From contig JAUCBJ010006771.1 of assembly GCA_032718475.1 (NCBI GenBank), forward strand, positions 1 to 51,014: a stretch of 51,014 nucleotides of DNA, written 5' to 3'. A program made the position numbers and the translations under genes. The notes under the pieces were generated by a model. That model was not told where the DNA came from. It saw only the letters and a list, made by a program, of their open reading frames with translations, and searched no databases. Shown here in pieces: positions 21,862 through 31,596 of this stretch (the stretch's first letter is position 1; every line of letters starts with the position of its first letter). This DNA comes from Nemertoderma westbladi. Lineage: Eukaryota > Xenacoelomorpha > Nemertodermatida > Nemertodermatidae.

Positions 21862-22640
21862 CTATTCGTTCTTTGTTCTACAAACAGTAGCGATATGACC
21901 CTTTTTCTGGCACTTAAAACATGTCAAATCCCGCCAACATCTGTCTTTTTCGTGTCCTTTCTTACCACAAATCTCACAAACTTTTGAAAGATGTCGAATA
22001 TGCACCGCTGCAAACGCATGACAACTTTCTTCATCCAGTAGAGTCTGAACGAAATTGGCGATATCAACAGAGGGTTCCTGTGGAAACTGAAATCTGGAAA
22101 TCGCCATGCTGAAACTGTAGTACGCACCCGAAAGTCGAACGAGTCAATCAGACATTGAGAAATTGCATGATCTCCGAGTGACAAATATTTCGCCTAGTGC
22201 TGTAATTTAGTTAAACTTGTAAATACCTCTGACGGTTGAGCCGTCTTCAATGCAGCAAATTCCGAACTTGGATCTGTTGGTCGTACCAAACGCCGCCAAT
22301 CCTCTTCTATCGCCTTTGTTGCTGTTTTGTATGTAGTACGGCCATTGCTTACCTTACTAGTTAACACTTACTTACTAGTTACAACTCATCCGATAAACAA
22401 TGAGGAAGTAAAGCAATCCGCGTCTCGTCACTCAATTCTTTATCAGAACTTACACATTTTGAAAGGAACCATGCCTCTACTTGCATCTTCCATACATCAA
22501 ATGACAAAGACAACACTGATAGCACCGGTATATTCGGTATATTAAGATAAGAGGAGGTCTGCGCAACAAGCTGTTGTAGTATCATGGAAGGAGGTTCTTG
22601 AGAGGGATGTTGAAGATGGCATGGCACCCTCCCAAGCGGT
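21862..22640 (-). pseudogene. Gypsy gag remains with two zinc knuckles
   Basis: The last segment (22107-21862) carries two CCHC knuckles, CEICGKKGHEKDRC (C44, C47, H52, C57) and CFKCQKKGHIATVC (C63, C66, H71, C76), which bind the element's RNA. An upstream segment (22627-22379) has FDVWKMQVEAWFLS and LLPHCLSDEL, the capsid-domain pattern of Gypsy gag. Between them the frame is shifted and has a stop. The N-terminus is lost where the element is truncated. Confidence 0.75.
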
Positions 22641-23083
22641 CCCTTTAAGGCCCAGTAAGAAATCCATACGGGTGCATTGGTCCCACTCCCCAGATCTTCA
22701 TGTCATCCTCGGAAAAGAGCTCTATCTCATTCTGCAAATTCTTGCATCTCCAGATGGAAGCCAGTCACCTCGCGCGTTGCTCCCCCTGTCTCTGGGAACA
22801 GCACTTCATCCGGGCTCACTATCGAACAGTGTCCCAAATGTGTATTGTCTGCTCTCACACACCTGGTATCCTGGGGTGCTGGGGTGCTGGTATATGTGCC
22901 AGTGGCATCTTCCTCCAAACCGCACAGTTCCCATCTCACTACAGTCGCATCTGTGGAAAGGGCATCCCCTGGTCTCATGGACCCAACCGCATCACCAGTT
23001 TATAATTGGATATCTGGTGTGTCCAGTGATATTATGTGGCTGTTCTAGCTGACATCCAAAACTGAGCATCCCAAATCCACACT
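22641..23083. other. Unassigned sequence between the Gypsy and RTE elements
   Basis: GC content is higher than in the flanks, and several overlapping frames of 80-140 codons are open on both strands. None has a recognisable domain. It may be remains of a host coding region continuous with the possible Ig-like fragment that follows. Confidence 0.4.
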
Positions 23084-23171
23084 ATCAAGATTGAGCAGGA
23101 CAACAGGTACATGATCCTGCACCTTTCTGAATCACACACACAGGCTGGCATGTACCAAAGCATTGGGAATA
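23084..23171 (+). pseudogene. Possible immunoglobulin I-set domain fragment
   Basis: One plus frame reads IKIEQDNRYMILHLSESHTQ followed by AGMYQ, the pattern of the E-F strands and Y-corner of an I-set Ig domain (titin/obscurin-like). A DIMWLF string slightly upstream in another frame could be the C-strand tryptophan. Stops and frame changes indicate a pseudogene or an exon relic. The RTE-like LINE tail abuts it at about 23172. Short match, so low certainty. Confidence 0.3.
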
Positions 23172-23183
23172 ATACTACTACTA

Positions 23184-25073
23184 CTAGGTCGAGCGAACTC
23201 GGACAGTGGAAATGAGATCCTTCCAGGCTTCCCGATTCTCCATAGTTGTCGCAATTTCGTTTCTCCCAAGTTCAGTATCCCTTTCAAGTTGATCTATATA
23301 TGTTATGGCAGGTCGTCCACGACTACGCTTTCCATGAGTTGGTTGCCAGAGAAGTAGATCTGGTATGACCTCGTCTTTACTTCGCCAGCAGTGCCCACTG
23401 AATCTTAATCTGCGTTCACGGAGGGTGGTTGATACAGGTGGTATTGTACCATAAAGCTCGGCGTTTGTCATGTGTTGTCTCCAGCTGATGTTTAGGGCTG
23501 CCCTTAGTAGTCTTGTGTAGCAACCATCAATTCGTTGTTCAAGTGATTTAGTCAGTGTCCAGGTCTCACCCCCGTATAAAAATACACTTTCCACTGTGGC
23601 TCGAAAGAACTTGGTCTTCAGGTGCCTGGAGAGATCTGATTTCCAGATGGTATCCATTTTTGATAGAGCTACCCAAGCCTTTGCTTTCCTAACTTCTATG
23701 TCCTTTTTGCTACTCTCTATCCATGATCCAAGATACTGGAAATCATCGACCTGCCTTAGTTGATTATTATCAATGGTTGTCAAGTTTCCATCAACATTAA
23801 AGGTCATGAATTCGGTCTTGGTATCATTTATATGCAATCCAACCTCCTTAGCAGCCCTCTCCACTTTATTTAGTAGAAGCTGTGCATCTGCTAGCGTATT
23901 AGAGAGCAGGGCGATGTCATCCACAAAGTCGGTGTCTGTGACTGTAGTTGCCAGATATCTACTACTTCTGCATTCTTGAAGTGTGAATCCCAGATCTTCA
24001 CCCTTTGTGGCCGTCCTCATTGCGTAATCCAGCACAATTACAAATAGTAATGGTGCTAATGTGTCACCTTGCAGTACGCCAGCCAGGATTGAGAAAAACT
24101 CAGTTTCACCATCTGGTGAGAGTACCTGCGCTTCTGTGTCACAATATAGCAATCCAATGCCAGCAACAATTACTTCTGGTATTTCATAAGCTCTTAGGAT
24201 TTCAAGCATTTTACCTCTATGGATGGAGTCGAATGCCTTCTTGAAGTCCACAAAAGTCATGACTGCGGGGAGATTCTTTGACTTAATTCCTTCAATCAGT
24301 CTCCGTAGTGCAAGTATCTGAGCTATTGTTGATCTACTTGGTCGAAATCCGTTTTGGCTCTTACGCAGTAGTTTCTCTATGTGTGGCCTAATCCTATATA
24401 GAATCATTTTATTGTATATTTTGGCAGCTACCACAAGCAGACAGATCCCACGATAGTTTGTTGGTATGCCGAGGTCTCCTTTCTTGGGGAGAGGCTTTAG
24501 TTGACCTTTAGTCCAAATTGGTGGTGGCTTTTCCCCTTTTAACATCCGGTTGCAAACATTCAATAATGGTCTATTTAGCACTCCGGTTTTCCATACCTCC
24601 ACTGGGATTTCATCTAATCCACTCGCTTTATTATTGGACATGCTTTTAATGCTTCTTTGGAGTTCGGCAGGTGTGAAGTCCCCTGTTTCTATAGGTAGTG
24701 TCTTGTCATATATTTTCCTTGTAGGGCTGACCTCGATGTTTGGTGGCTGCCCAAGCAAGTTGCTGAAGTGATTTTTCCAATTCCCAACACGTTCTTCAGG
24801 ACTATCGGCTTTGAGGCGCCCCTTTGCACAACTTTTCCGACCAGATACCTCATTTACAGTTTGCCAGGTAAGTCTTGATTGTTGCTGTATGTGAGCAGTT
24901 GTAATTGCTTCAGTTTTATCCTGTATGTACTTTTCCTGGCTGATGTTGTAGGCCAATTTAAGATCGTCCTTAGCTTTCTCAACCTTGTTAATGTTTTCGG
25001 TTGTTGGTTGTTCGGTTTTAACTTTGTAGATCTTCTCTCTTACAAGTAACCTCAGAGTTTTGCCATGGCACAT
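23184..25073 (-). pseudogene. RTE-like LINE reverse transcriptase (3' part of ORF)
   Basis: 629-residue frame with RT motifs FVDFKKAFDSI, GVLQGDTLAPLLF and the catalytic FVDD box (TDTDFVDDIALLS). A C-terminal region with RRLRFSGHCWR and GKRSRGRP follows. It ends at the TAG of 23184-23186. The stop is the first of several TAG triplets that form the element's 3' tail. It is continuous with the upstream endonuclease apart from one frameshift. Its first about 15 residues precede the point where homology resumes. Confidence 0.88.
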
Positions 25074-26214
25074 ACTGTTTTCGTTTAGGTTTCTGGGGGT
25101 TATGCCTCTTAGCTGATTCCTTGTGGGCTGTTATTATATTCTGGTATATTGAATCGGTGGATTGGTCTTCATCCATTGACTGAAGTGCTTCAAAGTGGTT
25201 TTGAACTTCTACTGTATAAGCATCCTTTACAGCATTGTCAGTTCTGAGTTTCTCCCAGTCATAGTTGATTTGCTTGCTTGTCCTGGGTTTGCTGGCTCTC
25301 AAACTGAGTCTGATCTCTGCAGTCACAATTCTGTGGTCCGAACCAATTAGGTTGAACGAGCTGTATGCCTCGCAGTTGATCATGCTATTTCTCCACTTTT
25401 TGTTTATAAGGATGTAATCCAGTTGTGCTTTGGTTCCATTAGGGTATTGAAAGGTCCATAGCTTCCCTTTACTCTTTTCGAATGATGTGTTTTTTGGTAT
25501 CAATTCACATTCTTCCATTAGGTCTAAGAGTAAGTACCCATTTCTGTTAGAACTGGTGTTATAGGTGTAACCCTTGATGTCTTCTGGGCCAATTTGCGCA
25601 TTCAGGTCACCAGCAATGACTTTAACATTGTGTTTCGGGATGTCCTTAATAAGTCCAGTCAGTTCTTCATAAAACTTGACTGCTTGTTCTGGCTCTGATG
25701 CATTGGTTGGACTGTAGCAACATATAACTGTTGTCTTGGGATTCCCATCAAATGTTGCGATCATAACCCTGGAATTTATAGATTCGATGTTGTTTAGGGT
25801 CTTAAGTGCAAATGGGCTTAGCAGAATTCCTACTCCACCAATTGATGCATTGGCCGAGTTTCTTACTGCTGAGCTTGTTACTAGCGTCCATCCATTTCCA
25901 ATGTCATTGTACTTCATGGCAGTGTCTTCATGACAAATCCGGTGTTCTTGGATGCAGATGATGTCGATGTTATATTCCATTGCCAGAGCGACCATGTCAC
26001 CCTGTTTGCTCTGTGTTTTCAGCGTGCGTGCGTTCATTGTAGCAATCTTTAGTGTCTTTTTACATTTCAACAGGTTGGTTCTTCTTTCTTCTCTGTCTTC
26101 TGTTCCAGTAGCCAATTTATCGAACCCAGCCTGGTGTACCACTGAGGGACGCGGTCCTTGTTGACCCGGGCGACGACCGAGCCGGTATTTCTCCTGGAGG
26201 GTTCTCATACTCAT
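25018..26214 (-). pseudogene. RTE-like LINE endonuclease domain (5' part of ORF)
   Basis: 398-residue frame. The EEP endonuclease core starts near residue 55 (LKIATMNARTL). It shows IQEHR (catalytic Glu), AGDLNAQIG, LDYILIN and the terminal SDHRIV motif. The last about 20 residues run into a wrong frame: from about 25073 to 25018 this frame and the RT frame overlap, and the RT frame continues the homology. The endonuclease would nick target DNA to prime reverse transcription. A one-base indel around 25040-25070 splits what should be one polyprotein. Confidence 0.85.
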
Positions 26215-26279
26215 ATCTTTCAGTTGCGGGGGTAAACCGCTTGTGGTCGCAACTCCTACAAGCGTCTTCGCAGTAGGTC

Positions 26280-26346
26280 GCCGTTGGTTGATTACCTTCC
26301 GCCGACCTTGTCAGCATGTCTAGCCGTTGGTTGATTACCTTCCGCC
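26280..26346 (-). repeat. Short direct repeat in the RTE 5' leader
   Basis: A 24-bp sequence starting GCCGTTGGTTGATTACC occurs at 26280-26303 and 26323-26346 (43-bp spacing). It lies in the leader upstream of the endonuclease frame and may be a small promoter or leader repeat. Confidence 0.8.
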
Positions 26347-26399
26347 TATCCATGGCCTACAGCCCTGCTGCCGACTGTAGGGGTCCATTTGTTACACCC

Positions 26400-27562
26400 T
26401 GAACCAAGTGTGCCTCCTGGGTTAGGTTACCTAACACTGGTAGAGGAGCATCCAGTATAGACAGCGCGGGGCTTGTATTATCTCTAATGCAGATGCGTAT
26501 CAAGCCTTTGCCTTCAATGGTGCCCTAGGCGCTATAGCCCTCAATGACTTATTTAGTTGACGGGGCTGAACCAACCCACTCTTGATCAACTAAATAATGA
26601 ATAGGCTATGCTTATCGGGCCTGCCCTACTGGGCTGACAGCTACAGGTAGTACCACATTACTGCCATAGTTGTAGCAGGATCTGGGGACCTGACCTGACC
26701 CCATAACAACTATAACAATAATAACTTTCATAATAACTTTCAGAATAATAACTTTCATCTTCTTCCATAAACTCCTCGATCTCCAGTTCCCTTCACCAGA
26801 CTCAACTCCTCTATGATTTGGTAATCATTTGTATGGGCCGTTTGCACAGTTCGTACTTAAGACTGAGTTGTTCCATGAAGTCCTTATTGATGATTGTTAT
26901 CCGATCTGTAACGCTTATCCAGTGCCTCCAACGCATCCATGTATGCATTGCCGGAGTTACCTTTGTAACAATGGATCGATCTTCTTTGTTTATCTCCGAG
27001 ATATAGGTATACCATTTCCAAACATTGATTATTTCTGTATATCCCACCTCGGTTCAAAGTGTTTCTTGGATCTCAGGAAACTCGTAGAATCTCCATAGAT
27101 AGATGGATTTATTTATACATTATGTAAAAACAATAACAAATACACCAAACAATGTACCGGTATAAAGGTATTGTCCAACGTAACATATAGGAGTACCCCT
27201 AAAGCTTTTCAGGTTATTTCCAAGGGGTCCTTTATGTTACTTGGTTACAAATACAATATTACACTACGCTAACCTAAAACCAATATAGAACGTAATTACG
27301 CTATGTACATGTACAACTTTGCAGCTTTGTATCCCCAATTTAGTCATTGAGAGGTGGTTTTCCAGTGCACCAATTATATTGACATCCATCGATGTGGGTT
27401 TACACATAGTGTTAAAATGTCCAGTGGAACTGCCGATGTATGAGGGATCCACTTGGATTTCAGATCGATGCGCATTATCTCGCCGAGGTTGTTGTGGTAT
27501 TGATGTACTCTGACCAGAGAATGCTGATGCTCGATGCCTTTTCAGGCTCACTCTCTGCCATT
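26400..27562. other. Intergenic sequence without recognised gene
   Basis: Contains short TAACTTTCA repeats (about 26720-26760) and a plus-strand frame (26829-27098) with several cysteines that matches no family I know. A sequence at 27390-27470 resembles 28020-28105 (both include GGGATCCAC and TGGATTTC), suggesting a diverged local duplication or two copies of a repeat. Confidence 0.4.
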
Positions 27563-27573
27563 TGCCTGTCAAT

Positions 27574-27830
27574 GAATGGGAGAATCTTTTAGGCTCATTA
27601 AGCCAAGGAATGCCTGTTCAACACCATGGGTGATCTTCCACAGTAAACCCTTCCACTCTGTTTCCCAAGTTGCCTTGTTTCCCATTTATCGACCACTGAA
27701 GGATGAAAGCCGGGGTTGGGCTAGGCTGCAGCATTTAAAGCACTGTGCCCAAACAGTGCTGCCCCATCTAGGGATCGAACCCGGGCTCCGTAATCGGAAG
27801 CACAGTAATGTCACCACTAGACCAAGCTGC
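27574..27830 (-). mobile_element. tRNA-derived SINE with 11-bp target-site duplication
   Basis: The minus-strand head has RNA polymerase III promoter boxes: A box TGGTCTAGTGG (27814-27824) and B box GGTTCGATCCC (27771-27781), about 32 bp apart, in a tRNA-like context. The body is unrelated and ends near ATTCTCCCATTC. Perfect 11-bp direct repeats TGCCTGTCAAT flank it at 27563-27573 and 27831-27841, the mark of LINE-mediated insertion. Non-autonomous, about 257 bp, no coding capacity. Confidence 0.85.
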
Positions 27831-28114
27831 TGCCTGTCAATTGGATCTGCTTCACCTTCTTGGTTCTCTTCCGGGATGAATTCTGGGTCTGGGGGAGAGA
27901 GTTTGGAGGTTCTAAGGGTAGGTTTCCTTGAAAGGAGTTTTCTCCAACTCTAGGATTGGAATAGGGTGGTACTTTTGCACGATCCCCTTTTCCTTGTTCT
28001 CCCTCCAATGACAATTCGTCTGTTTGACATCGATTTATATAGGTTTATACGGAGTGTTGAAATGTCCCGGTGCGCTGCGATGGGGGATCCACCTGGATTT
28101 CTGTTCGGCGCCGG

Positions 28115-28758
28115 TTACTTTGTTATGAGTCCATACGGACAGTCATTCCCGCCTGTTGTAGGTGGGTCGCTCTGTGAGTTTGTGGAGATTGTGCTACAAA
28201 ATCTAGACTCGGATTGTCCAATGGATTGATGGTCTCTCCTCTTAGCTGACTGTCTCGTAGTGACTGTGGAGGCGGTCTCTGCTCCACTTTCATGTTTGCG
28301 ATACAAATGTTCCATGTATTTTTTAACAAGTTGCGATTTGAGGATTTGGGTGTGTTGGTTCCGGAATTCGTCAAGGTGTTGTATATGTTCCTTGAGTTTC
28401 AGTTTATTTTTGCTGTTGTCATTCGGGATAATGTTGTTGTATGCCCTGGTCGACAAATCGTATTTGCGGATAGCATTCTGGTATTTGTTGCAGTTGGTGG
28501 AGGATCTCACTGATTGAGGAGTACGAACGCCGCAACAGAGTCCTGATCCTAGAGCTGGCCCCTGTGATGAGCCATGTGAGAGTTCTGAGTTAGCGGGCAG
28601 AATTTTGGACATTGGGTTCCAGGGTCTAATTCGGAGTTGGTTATCACTCGTAGTAGGCATTTCCTCCATTTATTTGGATTCTGCTCATCCAGCGATGCAA
28701 GCGATGGCGTAGAAAAGTTACTTGTAGGTATCATATTAGGATCTGTCGACTCGGACAT
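28115..28758 (-). pseudogene. Unrecognised ORF pair, possibly gag-like
   Basis: Two overlapping minus frames (28758-28549 and 28669-28115) appear to be one protein with a frameshift. The head starts MSESTDPNMIPTSNF. The second part has a helical stretch about residues 58-120 (KYQNAIRKYDLSTRAYNNII...) followed by a polar, P/S/T-rich tail. This resembles the N-terminal region of some BEL/Pao gag proteins but no diagnostic motif is present. It lies between the SINE and the BEL insertion. Confidence 0.3.
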
Positions 28759-28880
28759 TAATTCTAAACGGTCCCTGGTTCGTTCCCTTTATTTCAACTT
28801 CGATGTTTTAGATTCCTTCCTTGACTTGGGTTAACTCAATTGGTGTAATCGATACGTCCATTCCTCATAGAGACCATTAA

Positions 28881-28912
28881 GGGGGGGGGGGGGGGGGGGG
28901 GGTATACCCCCC
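28881..28912. repeat. G22 homopolymer and GGGTATACCC palindrome
   Basis: 22 consecutive G residues (28881-28902) run into TATACCCCCCC, making a perfect hairpin. A related palindrome, GGCGGTATACCCCCGC, occurs at about 45595-45611 on the far side of the BEL insertion. Confidence 0.9.
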
Positions 28913-29115
28913 CTTGAACCTTTTTTTTAAATGGCTCTCAATTAGTGTTAAATGATAATATTGCTATTTAGTCATGGTCAACCACTGTATGGAAGGCCAA
29001 ATAGCCTTTATAGTAAAATTTGAAAATTTGTGGCCTCCTCCTAGCGGCTGGCGGCTGAATTAAAGATTTCACTAAAATTGCTACTAGTCCCTAAATTTTG
29101 GTGCAAATTTCTTGA

Positions 29116-29345
29116 AACCAACTTTTTTGGACTCAGCGTGATCGACTCTACAAAAGTTATCTTATAGAATTTTTAATTAGCCAATTTTATTTTAATTAAT
29201 TAATTTAAATAATTAATTATCATATTTTTAATTAAAAATGGCTAATTAGAAAAAATGGTAATATTTATCAAAATTCCATAAGATAACTTTTAAAGAGCTT
29301 CCAAAGCTCGTTGGAATGAGCCATAAACCAAGAAAGTTGGTTGAA
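29116..29345. repeat. Foldback (MITE-like) inverted repeat
   Basis: Imperfect inverted arms: CCAACTTTTTTGG ... AAAAGTTATCTTATAGAATTTT ... TAATTAGCCA on the left matches the reverse complement of TGGCTAATTAG ... AAAATTCCATAAGATAACTTTT ... CCAAGAAAGTTGG on the right. The arms are about 75-110 bp around an AT-rich centre. No coding capacity. It resembles a MITE or foldback element, but a target-site duplication was not identified. Confidence 0.6.
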
Positions 29346-29409
29346 AAATGACGGAGAAGTAGTAATTTGAAAATGAAAAATGTCATTCCGAGAAAATGCC
29401 CTTCAAAGT

Positions 29410-29953
29410 TGTTGTGGAGAATCTTCCTAGCCACTTTTTACTTGGAGAAAAACACTTCCTGTACGAGCCCACACTTTATACAGTGTAATAACAGTTTTAT
29501 TGTAATTATATGTTACACACAGTTATTAATTAGAGACAATCACAGAATGCAAATATTAACGAGTGGGAGACACTCGTCAGAAATAGTGTTTCCACCACGG
29601 CTATTTCTCTATCCCCGCTCTCTGGGGGGAAAGAGTCAAAACTGGGGCCATAATGGAGAAACTACTTTATCTTATCAATTATCATCTCTGCCATTCCATG
29701 TGGCGCGGGCGGTGGCATTCTGTGATTGGCTCGCTCCTTCCTACATTACAAACCCATCACCATTAACCAATAATAACATCCCTAGTACTAGTTGGGAGAT
29801 TGCCAAGATGCCCTTACTTCGATTTCCTACTTATATTATCAATATTGAATCTAAAGTCGTTATATTGAATGGGGCGAGCCTTAAGGTCCTTTACAACGTT
29901 TTGAGAGAGGATAAAACTACTTTGTTATATATATCATCATTTCTTTCGTTACA
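29410..29953 (-). repeat. 3' LTR of the BEL/Pao element
   Basis: 544 bp. On the minus strand it begins TGTAACGAAAG and ends CCACAACA. It matches 44693-45239 almost throughout; visible differences include GTCAAAACTG/GTCAACACTG and a small indel near GCGGGCGG. An AT-rich TATA-like stretch (ATATATATAA) lies near its 5' end. A plus-strand ORF of over 200 codons crosses it and is not meaningful. Confidence 0.95.
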
Positions 29954-29963
29954 AACTCCCCCC
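29954..29963 (-). promoter_or_regulatory. Polypurine tract of the BEL/Pao element
   Basis: GGGGGGAGTT directly precedes the 3' LTR on the minus strand, the priming site for plus-strand synthesis. Confidence 0.75.
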
Positions 29964-30449
29964 AAAGTTAAGCTTGCTAAACTTTCAACAACAAAAAAAA
30001 CAAAGAAATTATTTTGTACCAAAACTATAAAACCACCTTATGTTAAGATCAATTAAATTTAGCAATGATTATATTAGATATACCACACAACACTATTTAT
30101 ATTTTGTTTATTTTGATCGCTTCCAGCCAGTCAACTATTCGCCAACATGGATGGTAAACTCCCATGAACATTTCTTGGGGCCCATGTCGCCTACTGGGTT
30201 CATTTTCGCTCACGCAAAATTATAAAAAACTTTTACAAAATTCAACGACCAAAAGGCTAAAGGCTTGCAGCAGTAGGACAAAACTCAGTCCAAAATAACA
30301 ACTAAAAAAAAACAACTAAAATTAACAAAGGGATTAAGTAAAGAGCTGACAACTCATCGCTGTTATCACTATTGGTGTCATTTAAATTCCGTATGAGTCC
30401 GCTTTCGACAAGGTATCCTTGGCAACTTGGTCATACTCCCGCGTACCCG

Positions 30450-30893
30450 CTAGGCTCCACCATATATATCTGGGGACCGACGTCGGCCCCTACAGCCGCC
30501 AGGGTTATAGTCGTCAAACGGCCGTATACCCGAGTACAGGGAGCGAGGGTGTACGTATTCGCGAACTTCCAATGGAACGCGGACTCCGTAGGATTCCCGG
30601 TAATCCGCCATCTCATCCCGCGCGTATTCCACGAGCATTAAATAGTCTGTTAGTAACCCAGCGACCGAGGCACCAACACCTTCCTCTAGGTGGAACAGAC
30701 GGGTTATCGACTGCACATCCGTTTCGTGGAGTTTCGATTGGATGAATTTCTCGACGGCCAGAATGACTCCATCGCTTCCTCGTAACGCCACGATGGTGCC
30801 GTTATTCTCCACCGCTTTCTGAGCGTACTCCACTTGGAAAACTTTACCGTCCAGAGAGAACTGCGACGCAGAAAGATCGTAATCTGATCCCAT
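30450..30893 (-). CDS. Proteasome alpha-3-like ORF captured in BEL/Pao element
   Basis: 147-residue ORF from ATG, no intron. Residues 4-22 (DYDLSASQFSLDGKVFQVE) carry the alpha-type proteasome N-terminal signature, with Leu in place of the usual Pro of S-P-x-G. Then come YAQKAVENNG, DGVILAVEKFIQSKL, GASVAGLLTDY and YVHPRSLYSGIRPF, all collinear with proteasome subunit alpha type-3 (PSMA3, alpha7 of the 20S core) over about 123 residues, with a short deletion before YVH. The last about 22 residues are off-frame. The overlapping frame (30616-30431) continues the homology with GPQIYMVEPSG and then stops, so the copy is frameshifted and lacks the C-terminal half. It lies on the element's strand between integrase and the 3' LTR, the env position, in DNA more GC-rich than its flanks. 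A captured host gene is the likeliest reading. A processed pseudogene is less likely because no poly(A) tract or duplication is seen. Confidence 0.75.
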   Translation of the reverse strand: MGSDYDLSASQFSLDGKVFQVEYAQKAVENNGTIVALRGSDGVILAVEKFIQSKLHETDVQSITRLFHLEEGVGASVAGLLTDYLMLVEYARDEMADYRESYGVRVPLEVREYVHPRSLYSGIRPFDDYNPGGCRGRRRSPDIYGGA

Positions 30894-31596
30894 TAACTCA
30901 TATCATATCGTAATATAACTGGTACATAAAATCTTTACTTAATCAAAGTCTCTGACCTAATTTACAGTAATAAGTTAAAGACCTATTAATCTACATTTAT
31001 TATACACCACGTATCGGAACATTTAGTGATTAAATTAAATTTCTCGAAATATTTAAACTAATTTTAATTTATTTATGTTACTTTTTTACACACAAATATA
31101 TAAACTCATTCACAAACATAATATCCAGATCACGGATGGGAGACTTTAAGAGCCCGCTCCCCCCATGTTCCTAGGACCTCCTGGTGCCCTGTTAATTTAA
31201 CCGTTTAAAATCCCCAGGGACGTCTCCCTACTGTTTTGGGAAATTAAATAAGGTTCCTCCGTATTTCAACGGAACCATATGAATGGGTCTTATTCACACC
31301 TGCCCATAATGGCATAGTTCTGTCTGTCGTTATTGACAAAACACTTAGTTTAATTTAATTAATTAATTCATTCATCATACATTCATAATCATAAATTATT
31401 CAAATGTTATTAATATTATTTAATATCACCACTATTTATTATATTAATTTCGCATTACATCACTCAAACTCACATTCATTCTAATTTATTAATTATTATA
31501 TTTCAAAAAATATGAAATCGAGAAACATAATTTAAAAACTAGGCCTATTAATCTACTTACTAAATCCTATACCCTCCCCCCTTATGTTACGAGATT
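30894..31596 (-). other. BEL/Pao non-coding stretch between pol and the extra ORF
   Basis: AT-rich and without ORFs. A GTAAGT splice-donor-like site lies just after the integrase stop (about 31555) and AG acceptor-like sites precede the extra ORF start. This would permit a spliced subgenomic RNA, as for env genes, but that is inference only. Confidence 0.35.

Larger units (their letters stand above)
18475..22640 (-). mobile_element. Gypsy-type LTR retrotransposon, 5'-truncated
   Basis: Minus-strand order gag (two CCHC knuckles), protease, RT, RNase H, integrase, polypurine tract, 3' LTR, which is the Gypsy/Metaviridae order. No 5' LTR is visible: sequence above about 22640 does not resemble 18475-18809. 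Many frameshifts, stops and a 110-bp internal duplication show an old inactive copy. Confidence 0.88.
23172..26400 (-). mobile_element. RTE-like LINE retrotransposon
   Basis: A single endonuclease-RT coding region on the minus strand that ends directly in a short (TAG)n tail with almost no 3' UTR, a pattern typical of RTE-clade elements. The endonuclease resembles the sequence often annotated in genomes as craniofacial development protein 2-like, an RTE-derived annotation. The 5' end is uncertain; 26215-26400 belongs to the leader. The only clear lesion is a frameshift between endonuclease and RT. Confidence 0.8.

Noticed and set aside
22621-23052. Plus-strand ORFs of 100-143 codons in three frames
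   Set aside because: Open in several frames because of GC-rich composition; no domain was recognised except a short Ig-like motif downstream in another frame.
25018-26214. Reading the endonuclease as a host craniofacial development protein 2 gene
   Set aside because: That database name reflects RTE endonuclease sequence; here it is directly followed by the matching RT of the same LINE.
27745-27830. A free-standing tRNA gene
   Set aside because: A and B boxes are present, but the sequence continues into a SINE body within an 11-bp target duplication, and a clear anticodon loop and acceptor stem are not seen.
29367-30056. Plus-strand ORF of 229 codons, and the related one at 44692-45444
   Set aside because: Both translate the LTR in antisense; their similarity is simply the LTR pair.
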